From NCBI GenBank assembly GCA_035533215.1, contig DATLUG010000006.1, positions 1 to 64,000 of the forward strand: DNA of 64,000 nt. The letters run 5' to 3'. This stretch comes from DAHUZL01 sp035533215. GTDB lineage: Bacteria > Chloroflexota > Dormibacteria > Aeolococcales > Bog-877. Positions 1-7,606 of this stretch are shown here, piece by piece (the first letter of the stretch is position 1; every line of letters begins with the position of its first letter). A program made the position numbers and the translations under genes. Below the pieces are notes generated by a model. That model worked only from the letters and a program-made list of their open reading frames with translations. It was not told where the DNA came from and did no database searches.

Positions 1-376
<376 letters not shown>

Positions 377-523
377 GCCAACTCGGCAGAGCCGAGTCGG
401 TTGCGGAAAGACGTGGGCCCCTCCTTGGGCCCATCGATCACAGAGTCTGCTCCACTCTTCAATTGTCAAGGTGCCGACCGCGCCGAGCCACCGGTTCGGT
501 CCACGCTCCTTCTGGAGCGCAAC
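377..523 (-). other. rRNA leader with two hairpins
   Basis: The transcribed spacer lies between the predicted start site and the 16S 5' end. Two stable inverted repeats are visible: gggccc/gggccc with a 6-nt loop at 415-432, and a 10-bp stem with a 3-nt loop at 378-400 directly against the 16S 5' end. By analogy with other rRNA leaders they may take part in antitermination or RNase III processing; this is inference. No boxA was confidently recognised. Confidence 0.5.
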
Positions 524-529
524 TTTCCT

Positions 530-558
530 ATTGTAGGGACTCCCGCCTGGCCCGTCAA
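530..558 (-). promoter_or_regulatory. rRNA promoter, TTGACG-N17-TACAAT
   Basis: On the minus strand, -35 TTGACG (558-553) and -10 TACAAT (535-530) are separated by 17 bp. This is a near-consensus sigma-A promoter about 155 nt upstream of the 16S start. The TGA inside the -35 hexamer is also the stop codon of the upstream MarR gene. A second possible -10, TATACT at 620-615, lies farther upstream without a clear -35. Confidence 0.75.
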
Positions 559-1118
559 GGCACCGCGTCGATGCGACCCGGCGGCTCTCCGATCCCGGCG
601 GTCCCAGGGGCCGGAGTATAGCAAGGCCCCGAGCGTAGCCTCTGGCCAGACCCGCGGACTGGGCGCCCGTCGATGCCGCTGCCGACGGTCTCGGCGATGG
701 CCCGGAGCTGGGCGACCTGCTCAGGCGACAGCCGGTCGAACACGCGCCGCCGCACCTCGGCCACGTGGCCGGGGGCGGCCGCCGCCAGCGCCGCGCTGCC
801 GGCCTCGGTCAGCACCGCCAGCTGGCCGCGACCGTCATCGGGACAGGCCCGGCGGCGAGCCCGCCCTCGGGCCTCCAGGCGAGCGACCGCGTGGCTGGTG
901 CGGCTCGGCGAGTAGCGCAGCGCGGCCGCCAGCTCGCGCATCCGGAGCCGGCCCCCGGGAGCCTCGGCGAGCGTCGCCAGGGCCGCGTAGTCGGCGTGCG
1001 CCATCCCCGCCTCGCGCTGGAGCTGGCGCTCCAGCACCTCCTCCAGGAGCTGGGCGGCCAACTGGTAGGCGCGCCAGGCGGCCTGCTCCTCGCACGTGAG
1101 CCATCGCACCCCGGACAT
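555..1118 (-). CDS. MarR-family winged-helix transcriptional regulator
   Basis: A 187-residue protein with the MarR layout: an N-terminal dimerisation helix rich in Leu/Glu, a winged helix around residues 45-110 containing LRMRELAAALRYSPSRTSHA (recognition helix) and a basic wing, then a C-terminal dimerisation helix (RLSPEQVAQLRAIAETV). MarR proteins bind short palindromes and respond to small phenolic or oxidant ligands. ATG at 1118 is preferred because upstream residues do not look like the family. The last ~35 residues are low in secondary-structure signal and may be a read-through tail: the frame closes only inside the -35 box of the rRNA promoter. It is divergent from the glyoxalase-fold gene, and an ATTGA-N4-TCAAT palindrome lies between them, so local autoregulation is likely. 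The ligand is unknown. Confidence 0.8.
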   Translation of the reverse strand: MSGVRWLTCEEQAAWRAYQLAAQLLEEVLERQLQREAGMAHADYAALATLAEAPGGRLRMRELAAALRYSPSRTSHAVARLEARGRARRRACPDDGRGQLAVLTEAGSAALAAAAPGHVAEVRRRVFDRLSPEQVAQLRAIAETVGSGIDGRPVRGSGQRLRSGPCYTPAPGTAGIGEPPGRIDAVP

Positions 1119-1137
1119 CCCGTCATCGTAGCAAGTG

Positions 1138-1151
1138 ATTGAGCGTTCAAT
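1138..1151. promoter_or_regulatory. Putative MarR operator palindrome
   Basis: ATTGAGCGTTCAAT is a perfect 5-bp inverted repeat with a 4-bp centre, lying between the divergent MarR and VOC genes and covering the -35 region of the latter. Position and symmetry fit a MarR-type operator. Binding is inferred. Confidence 0.55.
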
Positions 1152-1166
1152 AAGATCAGCTATGCT
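1139..1166 (+). promoter_or_regulatory. Promoter of the VOC gene, TTGAGC-N16-TATGCT
   Basis: TTGAGC (1139-1144) and TATGCT (1161-1166) are spaced 16 bp apart, ahead of the start codon at 1205. The palindrome at 1138-1151 overlaps the -35, so a bound MarR dimer would block polymerase. Confidence 0.6.
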
Positions 1167-1204
1167 GGCCGCAGCCGTCGGTCGCCCGCCCACGAGGAGC
1201 TGCG

Positions 1205-1738
1205 ATGCCGATCCAACGCCTCAACCACGCCGTCCTCTACGTCCGCGACGTCGCCGCCAGCCGCGACTTCTACCAGGACGTCCTCGACTTCCGTACCCTC
1301 CTCGTCCTCCCCGGCCAGGCGGCCTTCCTGCAGGCGGCAGGGTCGTCCAACGACCACGACCTCGCCCTCTTTCAGGTGGGCGCGAGCGCCCAACCCTCCC
1401 CGGCGGGCCGCGGGGCCGTGGGCCTGTATCACCTCGCCTGGGAGATCGACACCCTGGCGGAGCTGCGGCGCATCCGTGGCCGCCTCGAAGATCGGGGCGC
1501 CCTCGTCGGCGCCTCGGACCACGGCTCCACCAAGGCGCTGTACGCGACCGACCCGGACTCGCTGGAGTTCGAGGTGTGCTGGCTGGTCCCGGCGGATCGG
1601 CTGTCGCCCGAGGTGATCGAGGCCAAGGCGACCATCCGTCCCCTGGACCTGGAGGCGGAGATCGCCCGCTACGGCGCCGAGACCCGGGGCGGGGTCGGTG
1701 TGTCGACCCCCGCCGCCGTCGGCAGCCGCCCCGGCTGA
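1205..1738 (+). CDS. VOC-superfamily (glyoxalase/extradiol dioxygenase fold) protein
   Basis: 177 residues. Two beta-alpha-beta-beta-beta modules are visible: the first starts with LNHAVLYVRDVAASRDFY (His8 as the likely first metal ligand), the second has GLYHLAWEID and ends in DSLEFEV, supplying a second His and a Glu. This is the metal-binding pattern of glyoxalase I, fosfomycin-resistance and catechol 2,3-dioxygenase-like enzymes. A GAGG ribosome-binding site precedes the ATG. It is divergent from a MarR gene, as is typical for inducible detoxification or aromatic-degradation enzymes. The substrate cannot be read from the sequence; the catechol-dioxygenase-like subgroup is the closest impression. 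Confidence 0.82.
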   Translation: MPIQRLNHAVLYVRDVAASRDFYQDVLDFRTLLVLPGQAAFLQAAGSSNDHDLALFQVGASAQPSPAGRGAVGLYHLAWEIDTLAELRRIRGRLEDRGALVGASDHGSTKALYATDPDSLEFEVCWLVPADRLSPEVIEAKATIRPLDLEAEIARYGAETRGGVGVSTPAAVGSRPG

Positions 1739-1739
1739 G

Positions 1740-2390
1740 CTCCGGTGCCGAGGCCGAGGGCGGCGGGGTCGGGCGGCGGGCGCCCCGAACCCCCTCCGGG
1801 CGGCCCGGGACCGGCGCGGGGTCCGCGATGCCTGGGCCGCACTCCTCCGCCGCGCCACCGGGGACGAGCTCCCCACCTGGATACGCCGGGTGGCGGGGTC
1901 GGGCGGCGGGGACCAAGGGGCCCTGCGGGCCCGGCTGGCCGCCCGGGGGTGAGCGGTCACGCGCAGACGGGGCTGCTGAGGGAGCGCTTCGGCACCCCCG
2001 ACGCCCTCACCGCCGGCGCCGACCGGCTCGTCGAGGGCCGGGACCGCGAACGGCCCCAGCTGCGGCCGATCCTCGACGCCGGGGGGAGCGCGGAGGGTGC
2101 CGTCGGGCCGGTCACGGTCCGGGTCCGCAAGATCTCCGTGTCCCTGGTGACGCCGCGGCGGACCTTCGCGGTGGTGCGCCCCGGCACCCGCAGTCGGGTT
2201 GACCTCGGACGTTGGCTCGACGGAGTCGCCCCGTCGGGAGGCCTCGCCATCCCCGCCGGCGGACCCGGGAACGCCGGCATCACCCTGCGGGCGGCCTCGC
2301 CATCCCCGCCGACGTCGACAAGGCGCTGCGGGGCCCTCTCCGGCGCGCCGACCTGGCCAGCAGCTGCCCCGCGCCCGGCCCACGGCGACG
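1740..2390 (+). pseudogene. Frameshifted DUF4287/DUF5655-type protein
   Basis: Two frames together read like one small protein. The first piece, ending at 1952, contains GDELPTWIRRVAG and ARLAARG. In the next frame the sequence resumes VSGHAQTGLL, then LRPILDA, VTVRVRKISVSL and FAVVRPGTRSRVDLG, which resembles the family of YdeI/DUF5655-like proteins often preceded by DUF4287. The junction is a run of G residues at about 1943-1948; one more G would restore the frame. A second shift near 2300 is needed to reach PADVDKALRG. No convincing start codon was found. Assignment rests on remembered family patterns. A sequencing error at the G-run could explain the first break but not both. Confidence 0.5.
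2240..2311 (+). repeat. 19-bp direct repeat, 53-bp period, in the pseudogene tail
   Basis: The 19-mer ggcctcgccatccccgccg occurs at 2240-2258 and 2293-2311. The 53-bp period is not a multiple of three, so the peptide GLAIPA appears in two different frames. This could be a short tandem duplication that helped to break the gene. Confidence 0.7.
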
Positions 2391-2484
2391 GCCGGTCCGC
2401 CATCGTCTAAGGTGGCGTGGTGAGCGCCACGGGCCGGCCCGGCAGCCGGCATGGCAGCCGGTCGCGGCCGAGCGCGGGGCCCGG

Positions 2485-3264
2485 ATGAGCTGGGCCGTGT
2501 GGCTGACACGCTGGGAGCTCATCCCCTCGGTCCTGGTCGGGTGCGGGCTGGCGCTCCTCGGCTACCCTCTGCTCCCCGGCGCCCGTGCCGGCGCGCGCGC
2601 GCTCGCCTGGGTGGCGGGGGTCCTGGTGGTGTGCGTCGCCCTCTGCTCGGCGCTCGACCTCGTCGGCGACGACCGACTCTTCAGCGTCCACATGGCGCAG
2701 CACCTGGTCCTGGCGATGGTCGCGCCGCCGCTCCTGCTCCGAGGTCTGCCCGACGCCACCATCGACGCCGTGCTGCGAAGCGCCGCCGGCGCGGTGGTCC
2801 GAGCCCTGGTCAGCCCGATCCCAGCCGCCTCCCTGTTCTTCGTGGTGCTGGTGCTCTGGCATGTCCCGGCCCTCTTCGACGCCGCCCTCACCCACGAGAC
2901 GCTCCACATCGCCCAGCATCTGAGCTTCCTCGCGGTCGGGCTCTGCTTCTGGTGGGCCGTCGTCGTGCACCGGCCCGACGAGCGCTGGAATCTCACCAGC
3001 CTCGGCGAGGTGGCCTATCTCTCGGCGGGCGCGCTGCCGGCGGTGGTGGTGGGTCTCTCCCTGGCCCTGCTCCGCCACCCCGTCTACGCCTACTACGTGC
3101 AGCGCTCCCCCCGCCTGGGCGTCTCCCCGCTCGCCGATCAGCTCCTCGGTGGGCTCCTCATGTTCGGCTTCGACAACTGCCTCATGGTCGGCATCGCCGC
3201 TGTCTACTTCTGGCGCCTGCTGGCGGCCGGCGACGACGGCGCCGTCAGCGAGGCCGCGGCCTGA
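2485..3264 (+). CDS. ctaG: CtaG/caa3-type cytochrome c oxidase assembly factor
   Basis: 259 residues with about seven hydrophobic segments. Family landmarks visible are HMAQHLVLAMVAPPLLLRG after the second helix, LWHVPALFDAAL, and HIAQHLSFLAVGLCFWW, giving the series of conserved His residues thought to handle copper. The family (DUF1404/CtaG_Cox) helps deliver Cu to CuA/CuB centres of caa3 oxidases in the cytoplasmic membrane. ATG 2485 starts the first membrane helix cleanly; upstream in-frame sequence is Arg-rich and belongs to the pseudogene region. No cytochrome oxidase genes are present in this window, so the partner complex must be elsewhere. The next gene starts 3 bp after the stop and is probably co-transcribed. 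Confidence 0.88.
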   Translation: MSWAVWLTRWELIPSVLVGCGLALLGYPLLPGARAGARALAWVAGVLVVCVALCSALDLVGDDRLFSVHMAQHLVLAMVAPPLLLRGLPDATIDAVLRSAAGAVVRALVSPIPAASLFFVVLVLWHVPALFDAALTHETLHIAQHLSFLAVGLCFWWAVVVHRPDERWNLTSLGEVAYLSAGALPAVVVGLSLALLRHPVYAYYVQRSPRLGVSPLADQLLGGLLMFGFDNCLMVGIAAVYFWRLLAAGDDGAVSEAAA

Positions 3265-3267
3265 ACG

Positions 3268-4314
3268 GTGGGGAGGGACAGGCGCCGGACCACGGGGGAC
3301 GGTCTCCGCCGGCGGGCCGCGCGGCTGCTCCGACGGGCGCTGCCGACGACCACCGTCCTGCGGGTCGGGCTGGCCGCGATGTGGGGGGTGGACGCCGGCC
3401 TCCAGATCCAGCCCGCGATGTTCACCCGCGCCTTCCCCGGCACCGTCCTCTACGCCAACGCGATCATGTACCAGCCCGGGTGGTTGGCCGCTGGGCTCAC
3501 CCGGGCGGTGGACCTGGTGGCTCCCCACCTCACCGCCCTCGACGCGGGGACTGCCGGCCTGGAGATCGCCATCGCGGCGGGGATCCTGCTCCGGCGCACC
3601 CGCCGGCTCGCGCTCACGATCTCGATCGCCTGGGCGCTGGTTGTCTGGGTGGTGGGCGAGGGCCTCGGCGGGATGGCGACCGGGACCGCCCTCTTGGAGG
3701 CCGGCGCCCCCGGCGCCGCACTCGGGTACGTCGTCGTGGCGCTCCTGGTCTGGCCGGGTCGCCGGCCGGGTCCCGGCTCAGCGGCGGCGGCCGGCCGGCT
3801 CGGCGACCGGGGGGCGCGCTGGCTGTGGAGCGGGTACTGGGCCCTGGGGGCGCTGCTGCACCTGCAGCCGCGCTTTCCCGTCGGCGCCGTGCTCGCGTAC
3901 AACCTCCAGACGGCGGCCCAGGACCAGCAAGGCCCGCTCGCCGGCCTGGACTACCGTCTGGCCCAGCTCGGCGACGCCCACGGCGTCGCCGTCGCCCTCG
4001 GCCTGGGGCTCTGTGAACTGGCGATCGCGGCCGCGGTCTGGTCGCCCCGCCTGCGCCCGACAGCGCTGGCGGCGGGATCGGTCGCGACGCTCTTGTTCTG
4101 GGTGGTCGGCCAGGCGATGGGGGGAGCCCTCACCGGCCTCAGCACCGATCTCAGCACCGCGCCCATGGTCCTGCTCGTCACCGTGGCGCTCATCCCGACG
4201 ACCGGGGGGCGCATCAGGGCAGCCGCGCCGAACCTCCCGACCGGGGCCGATCGGGAGCCGGCGACCGGTGACAGCGCGGGTCGCGCCGGAGTCCTGTCCA
4301 GCCCGCCCGGCTGA
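3268..4314 (+). CDS. Multi-pass membrane protein with internal duplication (DoxX-like)
   Basis: 348 residues, about eight hydrophobic segments. The two halves repeat each other: AMWGVDAGLQIQPAMF matches YWALGALLHLQPRFP, and ELAIAAGILL...WVVGEGLGGMATG matches ELAIAAAVWS...WVVGQAMGGALTG, about 220 residues apart. Each half resembles a four-helix DoxX-type unit. The function is unknown. It follows ctaG after 3 bp, so a role in respiratory-chain or copper biology is possible but only by neighbourhood. GTG 3268 is used because it couples to the ctaG stop; an ATG at 3379 is an alternative. The C-terminal ~45 residues are polar and look disordered. Confidence 0.7.
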   Translation: MGRDRRRTTGDGLRRRAARLLRRALPTTTVLRVGLAAMWGVDAGLQIQPAMFTRAFPGTVLYANAIMYQPGWLAAGLTRAVDLVAPHLTALDAGTAGLEIAIAAGILLRRTRRLALTISIAWALVVWVVGEGLGGMATGTALLEAGAPGAALGYVVVALLVWPGRRPGPGSAAAAGRLGDRGARWLWSGYWALGALLHLQPRFPVGAVLAYNLQTAAQDQQGPLAGLDYRLAQLGDAHGVAVALGLGLCELAIAAAVWSPRLRPTALAAGSVATLLFWVVGQAMGGALTGLSTDLSTAPMVLLVTVALIPTTGGRIRAAAPNLPTGADREPATGDSAGRAGVLSSPPG

Positions 4315-5082
4315 GCCCCGCTCGCCGGGCCGCAGCCCCGCGCCTTGCCGGCGCTGCTCCTGAGCGCTGACGGCAGACGCGCGGGCCCCGAGCCCCGCCG
4401 GACGGCGCGCCGGGCCGGCCCCGAGCCCCGTTGCCAAAGACGTGTGCCTTCGGCCGGCATCGAGTCGGGGGGGCACGAGGGGGCGCACGGGGTGACCGCG
4501 GCGGAGCGGGCAGCCGTGAGGCGGCGATCCAGCCCTGTTCCTCGACGTCGACCATCGGGGATGGCGCCGCCGCCATCCCCGCCTGCCGATCGAAATCGGC
4601 CCCCGGCGCGTGCTCATCACGGAGCCACCCCACGGCCCTGGGTGCCTCAGACCGTGAGCCAGCCCCGATGTCGTCGGCCGCCGGCAGGCACGACGGCCGG
4701 GGCGGAGGCGGTGTTCGCGCAGGCCGTCCTCGCGCTGAGCGTGATTCCGTGCGCGCCCCGTCGCGCCCGCCTGGTCGGTGCGTGCGCCCGGGTCTGGGAG
4801 CGCCTCCGGCTGGCCCCGCTGCGCGGACCCGGCGCGCGGGCCGCCCGGAGGGTGGTCCAGGCTTGCCAGACGCAGGCGAACGCTTGTGAGTGCGAGGCCG
4901 CAGGGAGTGCCCGCACCCGTGAGCGGAGCGCTGGACGAGCCTTGACGCGATGCCAGCAGGTGGCGCGGGCGTGGGGCGCGACCGCGAGGCTGGCTGGGGC
5001 CCGCGGGCGGCCCCACCGTCGGGAGGGAGGGAGACGACCGCGACCCACCCGCCGGATGGAGTCGACGCGACGGATCCGGGCC
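4315..5082. other. 768 bp without a recognisable gene
   Basis: Open frames exist on both strands but none shows a family motif, a plausible ribosome-binding site or third-position G/C bias better than its neighbours. A short direct repeat (ggccccgagccccg, two copies near 4385-4432) is the only structure noticed. This may be decayed DNA. Confidence 0.5.
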
Positions 5083-5685
5083 TCAGACCGGCCGTCGCCC
5101 GCTCAGGGCCTGGGCGACCGTCCGCTCGTCGGCGTAGGCGAGCTCGCCCCCCACCGGCAGCCCGTGGGCCGGCCGGGTGAGGATGACGCCCAGCGGGCCG
5201 AGGACCGACGCCAGGTAGGAGGCGGTCGCCTCCCCCTCGACGTCGGCGTCGGTCGCGACGATGACCTCGCGGACCCCGCCCTCCCGGACCCTGGTGATCA
5301 GGCCGTCGACGCGGAGCGAATCCGGCCCGACCCCGTCGATCGGCGACAGGGTGCCCCCGAGCACGTGGTACAGGCCGCGGTATCCGCCCGACCGCTCGAT
5401 CGCGAGGACGTCGGTGGCGCCGGCCACGACGCAGACCAGACCGGCGTCCCGCCCGGCCGCCCGGCAGATCGCGCACCGATGCCCGGACTCGGCGATGAAG
5501 CCGCAGGCGGCGCACCGGCCCACCCCGTCGCGGACCTCCGCCAGCGCCTGCTCCAGCCGCCGGCTCTGCTCCGGGGCCCAGCCGACGACGTGGAGCGCGA
5601 GCCGCTGGGCCGTCTTGGGACCGACGCCGGGCAACCGCCCCAGCTCCTGGGTGAGGCGCTCCAGCCCGTCCGGGAGCAGGGGCAT
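5083..5685 (-). CDS. recR: Recombination mediator RecR
   Basis: 200 residues, the usual length. Helix-hairpin-helix near the N-terminus (LGRLPGVGPKTAQRLALHVV), a Cys4 zinc finger (C58, C61, C71, C74), then a Toprim domain from about residue 80 (VCVVAGATDVLAIERSGGYRGLYHVLGG) and a C-terminal segment with RPAHGLPVGGELAYADERTV. RecR works with RecF/RecO to load RecA at gaps. The gene lies 24 bp downstream of ybaB, the normal order of a dnaX-ybaB-recR operon, but here dnaX is 3.2 kb away. Confidence 0.97.
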   Translation of the reverse strand: MPLLPDGLERLTQELGRLPGVGPKTAQRLALHVVGWAPEQSRRLEQALAEVRDGVGRCAACGFIAESGHRCAICRAAGRDAGLVCVVAGATDVLAIERSGGYRGLYHVLGGTLSPIDGVGPDSLRVDGLITRVREGGVREVIVATDADVEGEATASYLASVLGPLGVILTRPAHGLPVGGELAYADERTVAQALSGRRPV

Positions 5686-5709
5686 GGTGCCGGGCCGCGC
5701 CGCGCCGGT

Positions 5710-6042
5710 TCAGCGCCCGCCGAGCCCGCCGGCGCCGCCGAGTCCGCCCAGGCCCGGCGGCAGGAGCTGGGACATCGAGCGGGCGGCGAGCGCGCGGGAG
5801 TGGGTGAGGGCGTCGTTGGCGGCGGCCAGCACGAGGTCCGCGACCAGCTCGGCGCCCTCGGTCAGGACCTGGGGGTCGAGCTCGACCGCGACCAGCTCCT
5901 GCTGTCCGTTGCAGCGGACGGTGACCGCGCCACCGCCGGCGGTTCCGGTGACCTCCTGGGCGGCGAGGTCGGCCTGGGCAGCCTCCACCTGCTTCAGCAT
6001 CGCCTGCTGGAGCTGGCGAAGCTGCTTCGGACTGCGACCCAT
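5710..6042 (-). CDS. YbaB/EbfC family nucleoid-associated protein
   Basis: 110 residues from ATG 6042. Long N-terminal helix (QLRQLQQAMLKQVEAAQADLA), beta strands (VTVRCNGQQELVAVELDPQV), then a C-terminal helix and a Gly/Leu-rich tail, as in YbaB dimers that bind DNA. The start is chosen because a GGAGGGAAG ribosome-binding site lies about 10 nt upstream; the in-frame upstream residues are not family-like. A TACAAT -10 element at 6083-6078 appears to give the ybaB-recR pair its own promoter, which would be needed now that dnaX has been displaced. Confidence 0.92.
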   Translation of the reverse strand: MGRSPKQLRQLQQAMLKQVEAAQADLAAQEVTGTAGGGAVTVRCNGQQELVAVELDPQVLTEGAELVADLVLAAANDALTHSRALAARSMSQLLPPGLGGLGGAGGLGGR

Positions 6043-6077
6043 CACGAGCGACTTCCCTCCCCGACCCGGCCGGTGCC

Positions 6078-6083
6078 ATTGTA
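6078..6083 (-). promoter_or_regulatory. -10 element TACAAT upstream of ybaB-recR
   Basis: TACAAT reads on the minus strand 35 nt ahead of the ybaB start, with the ribosome-binding site in between. No good -35 is seen. The same hexamer is used for the rRNA, SRP RNA and tRNA-Cys promoters in this window. Confidence 0.5.
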
Positions 6084-6824
6084 GGTGGGCGGGACGCACC
6101 GCCCCGGCCGGCACCCCGGCCGCCGACCTGCCCGGGCCGGGCCCCTCCGATCACCTCGACACCGTGCGGCGGCGCCGGACCTGCGTTCGCGTTGCCATCG
6201 AGCCCGGAAGCCGACGGGTGAGCCTCGAGGATGGCGGCCCACACTGGCGCGGAGGCGGTGCTGACCGTCGGCATCGTCCGGGACCTCCGCCGTCGGGCCG
6301 CATGGACGGCGCTCGCGCACGATGCAGCGCATCCGCGCTCCCCCCTGCTGACGACCGCACGGGAGCAGAGCATCCCGTCGGGGTCGAGCGCCGCGTCGAC
6401 GCCAGCGGCCCGCCAGAGCGCCCAGGTGTGGGCAAGGGGGTGGTGGATGCAGACCATGTCGACGGCATCCGCAAACGTCTGCCGACCGGCAGGGCTGTTG
6501 CGCTGGCACCTTGCCAACTCGGGGGATGCTGAGAGACTCGCTGCCGGCGATCCCCGAGGCGACGGGGCCGGCGTCGCCCGAAGGGAAGGAGGTGCAGGCG
6601 GCGAGCAGGGCGCCAGCACCGGCTCCGCCAGGTGGCGGACGATGTCTCGGGTGGCCCAGTCGACGGATGGCGACCGGTTCCTCCAGCAGCCGCGGGCGCA
6701 GTATACGCCTGGGCCGTGGACGTCGCGGCCACGCTGCGCAGCGATTGAATACGCCACGGGGGCCGTCACCCGCGAGGGCTCCCGGCATGATGCCCGCTGC
6801 CTCGAGGCGCGAGCCTGGGACGCA
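6084..6824. other. Degenerate stretch without an intact gene
   Basis: No intact gene seen. A minus-strand frame around 6330-6490 reads DAVDMVCIHHPLAHTWALW and GVDAALDPDGMLCSRAV, which looks more protein-like than the surroundings but has no start, no clear end and no family I recognise. The stretch adjoins an IS630 remnant and is probably decayed coding DNA. Confidence 0.4.
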
Positions 6825-7000
6825 CCGTGGACGAGGCATTCGCCAACTTCCGGGAGGCGCTCGAGCTCCACGCCCAACGCGCGTCCGGGTGAGTTCGCAG
6901 AACCAGCGCTCGACCACGTTCAACGACGACGGCTCGGCGGCTCGACGTGGAGATGCAAGCGGGGGTGCTTCGCCAGCCACGCCCGCACGATCTCGTGACA
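6825..7000 (-). mobile_element. IS630-family transposase remnant (C-terminal end, frameshifted)
   Basis: On the minus strand one frame reads HEIVRAWLAKHPRLHLH (6997 downward). A second frame reads SSLNVVERWFCELTRTRVGRG, and a third VELERLPEVGECLVHG. In order these match the end of the IS630 DDE domain: the VraWLakhPR-HF segment, the SWLNqVErwF-eLT block carrying the last catalytic Glu, and the following RS-v-ELE-ai region. At least two frameshifts and a TGA interrupt it. No terminal inverted repeats or TA duplication could be recognised, so only a fragment remains. Confidence 0.7.
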
Positions 7001-7084
7001 GGACCACCGCGGCAGGGCTGCGCTACCTTTCCAGCGGCGTTCGACAGAAGTCCGCGGCCGGGCGCTCGCACGGGGCTGGCCGGA

Positions 7085-7465
7085 CTACGCGATCGGACTC
7101 CGCCATCTCATCCCCTGTTGGCCAGAGATCGGATCCGTGAAGACACTGGCGTCCGTGAGTTGGGCCTCCGACGGAAGCGGGTCATATGCCATCAAGATAC
7201 CCACCTCCTCCATGCCCGGCTCCTCCACAACGCTTCCTGTCGGACCTGCACGCAAGAACCACGCCAGGGGCGCCCGTTTGCGGGTGCGCGGCCGGTACCG
7301 CACTCCGAGTCCGACCTCAGGTCCATTGACCACGATGACGACGTCTTCGACGACGAAGCCCCAACTCTTGAGGGCTTGAGTGGTCTCAGCTCATCTCAGA
7401 TCGGTCTCCAGCTCCGCTCGCTCACGTTCGAGCTGCTCTCGGATGCCGTTGGCCATCTCACGCAT
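7085..7465 (-). pseudogene. Two short same-frame ORFs separated by a TGA, downstream of the RHS fragment
   Basis: ATG 7465 opens a 24-codon reading frame (MREMANGIREQLERERAE..., charged helix) closed by TGA at 7391. The same frame continues open to 7085 and contains FVVEDVVIVVNGPEVGLG and EEVGILMAYDPLPSEAQ. The composition is clearly less GC-rich than flanking genes. It may be one ~125-residue gene with an in-frame stop, or two fragments. Its place after a truncated RHS gene suggests a decayed tip/immunity region, but no family is recognised. Confidence 0.35.
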
Positions 7466-7606
7466 GGCGCCCCTCGATGTGCATATCGACCCTGCGCGCC
7501 CAGCCCGCCCAGGGACGCATCGTGGGCCAGCAAGGATGACGCGTCCGCTCCGGTCGGGAGCACGGCAGCCGCGAGAGTCGGCGGAGACAGTTGACGCCTT
7601 TAGGTT

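Noticed and set aside
450..475. TTGACA in the rRNA leader as a second promoter
   Set aside because: No acceptable -10 follows at 16-18 bp; the better promoter is at 530-558. It may be part of processing or antitermination signals.
4214..6877. Very long open frame on the minus strand (almost 900 codons)
   Set aside because: It runs through recR and ybaB in another frame, is dominated by Arg/Pro/Ala/Gly and has no motifs; it is a by-product of high GC content. Only a short piece near the IS630 remnant was used.
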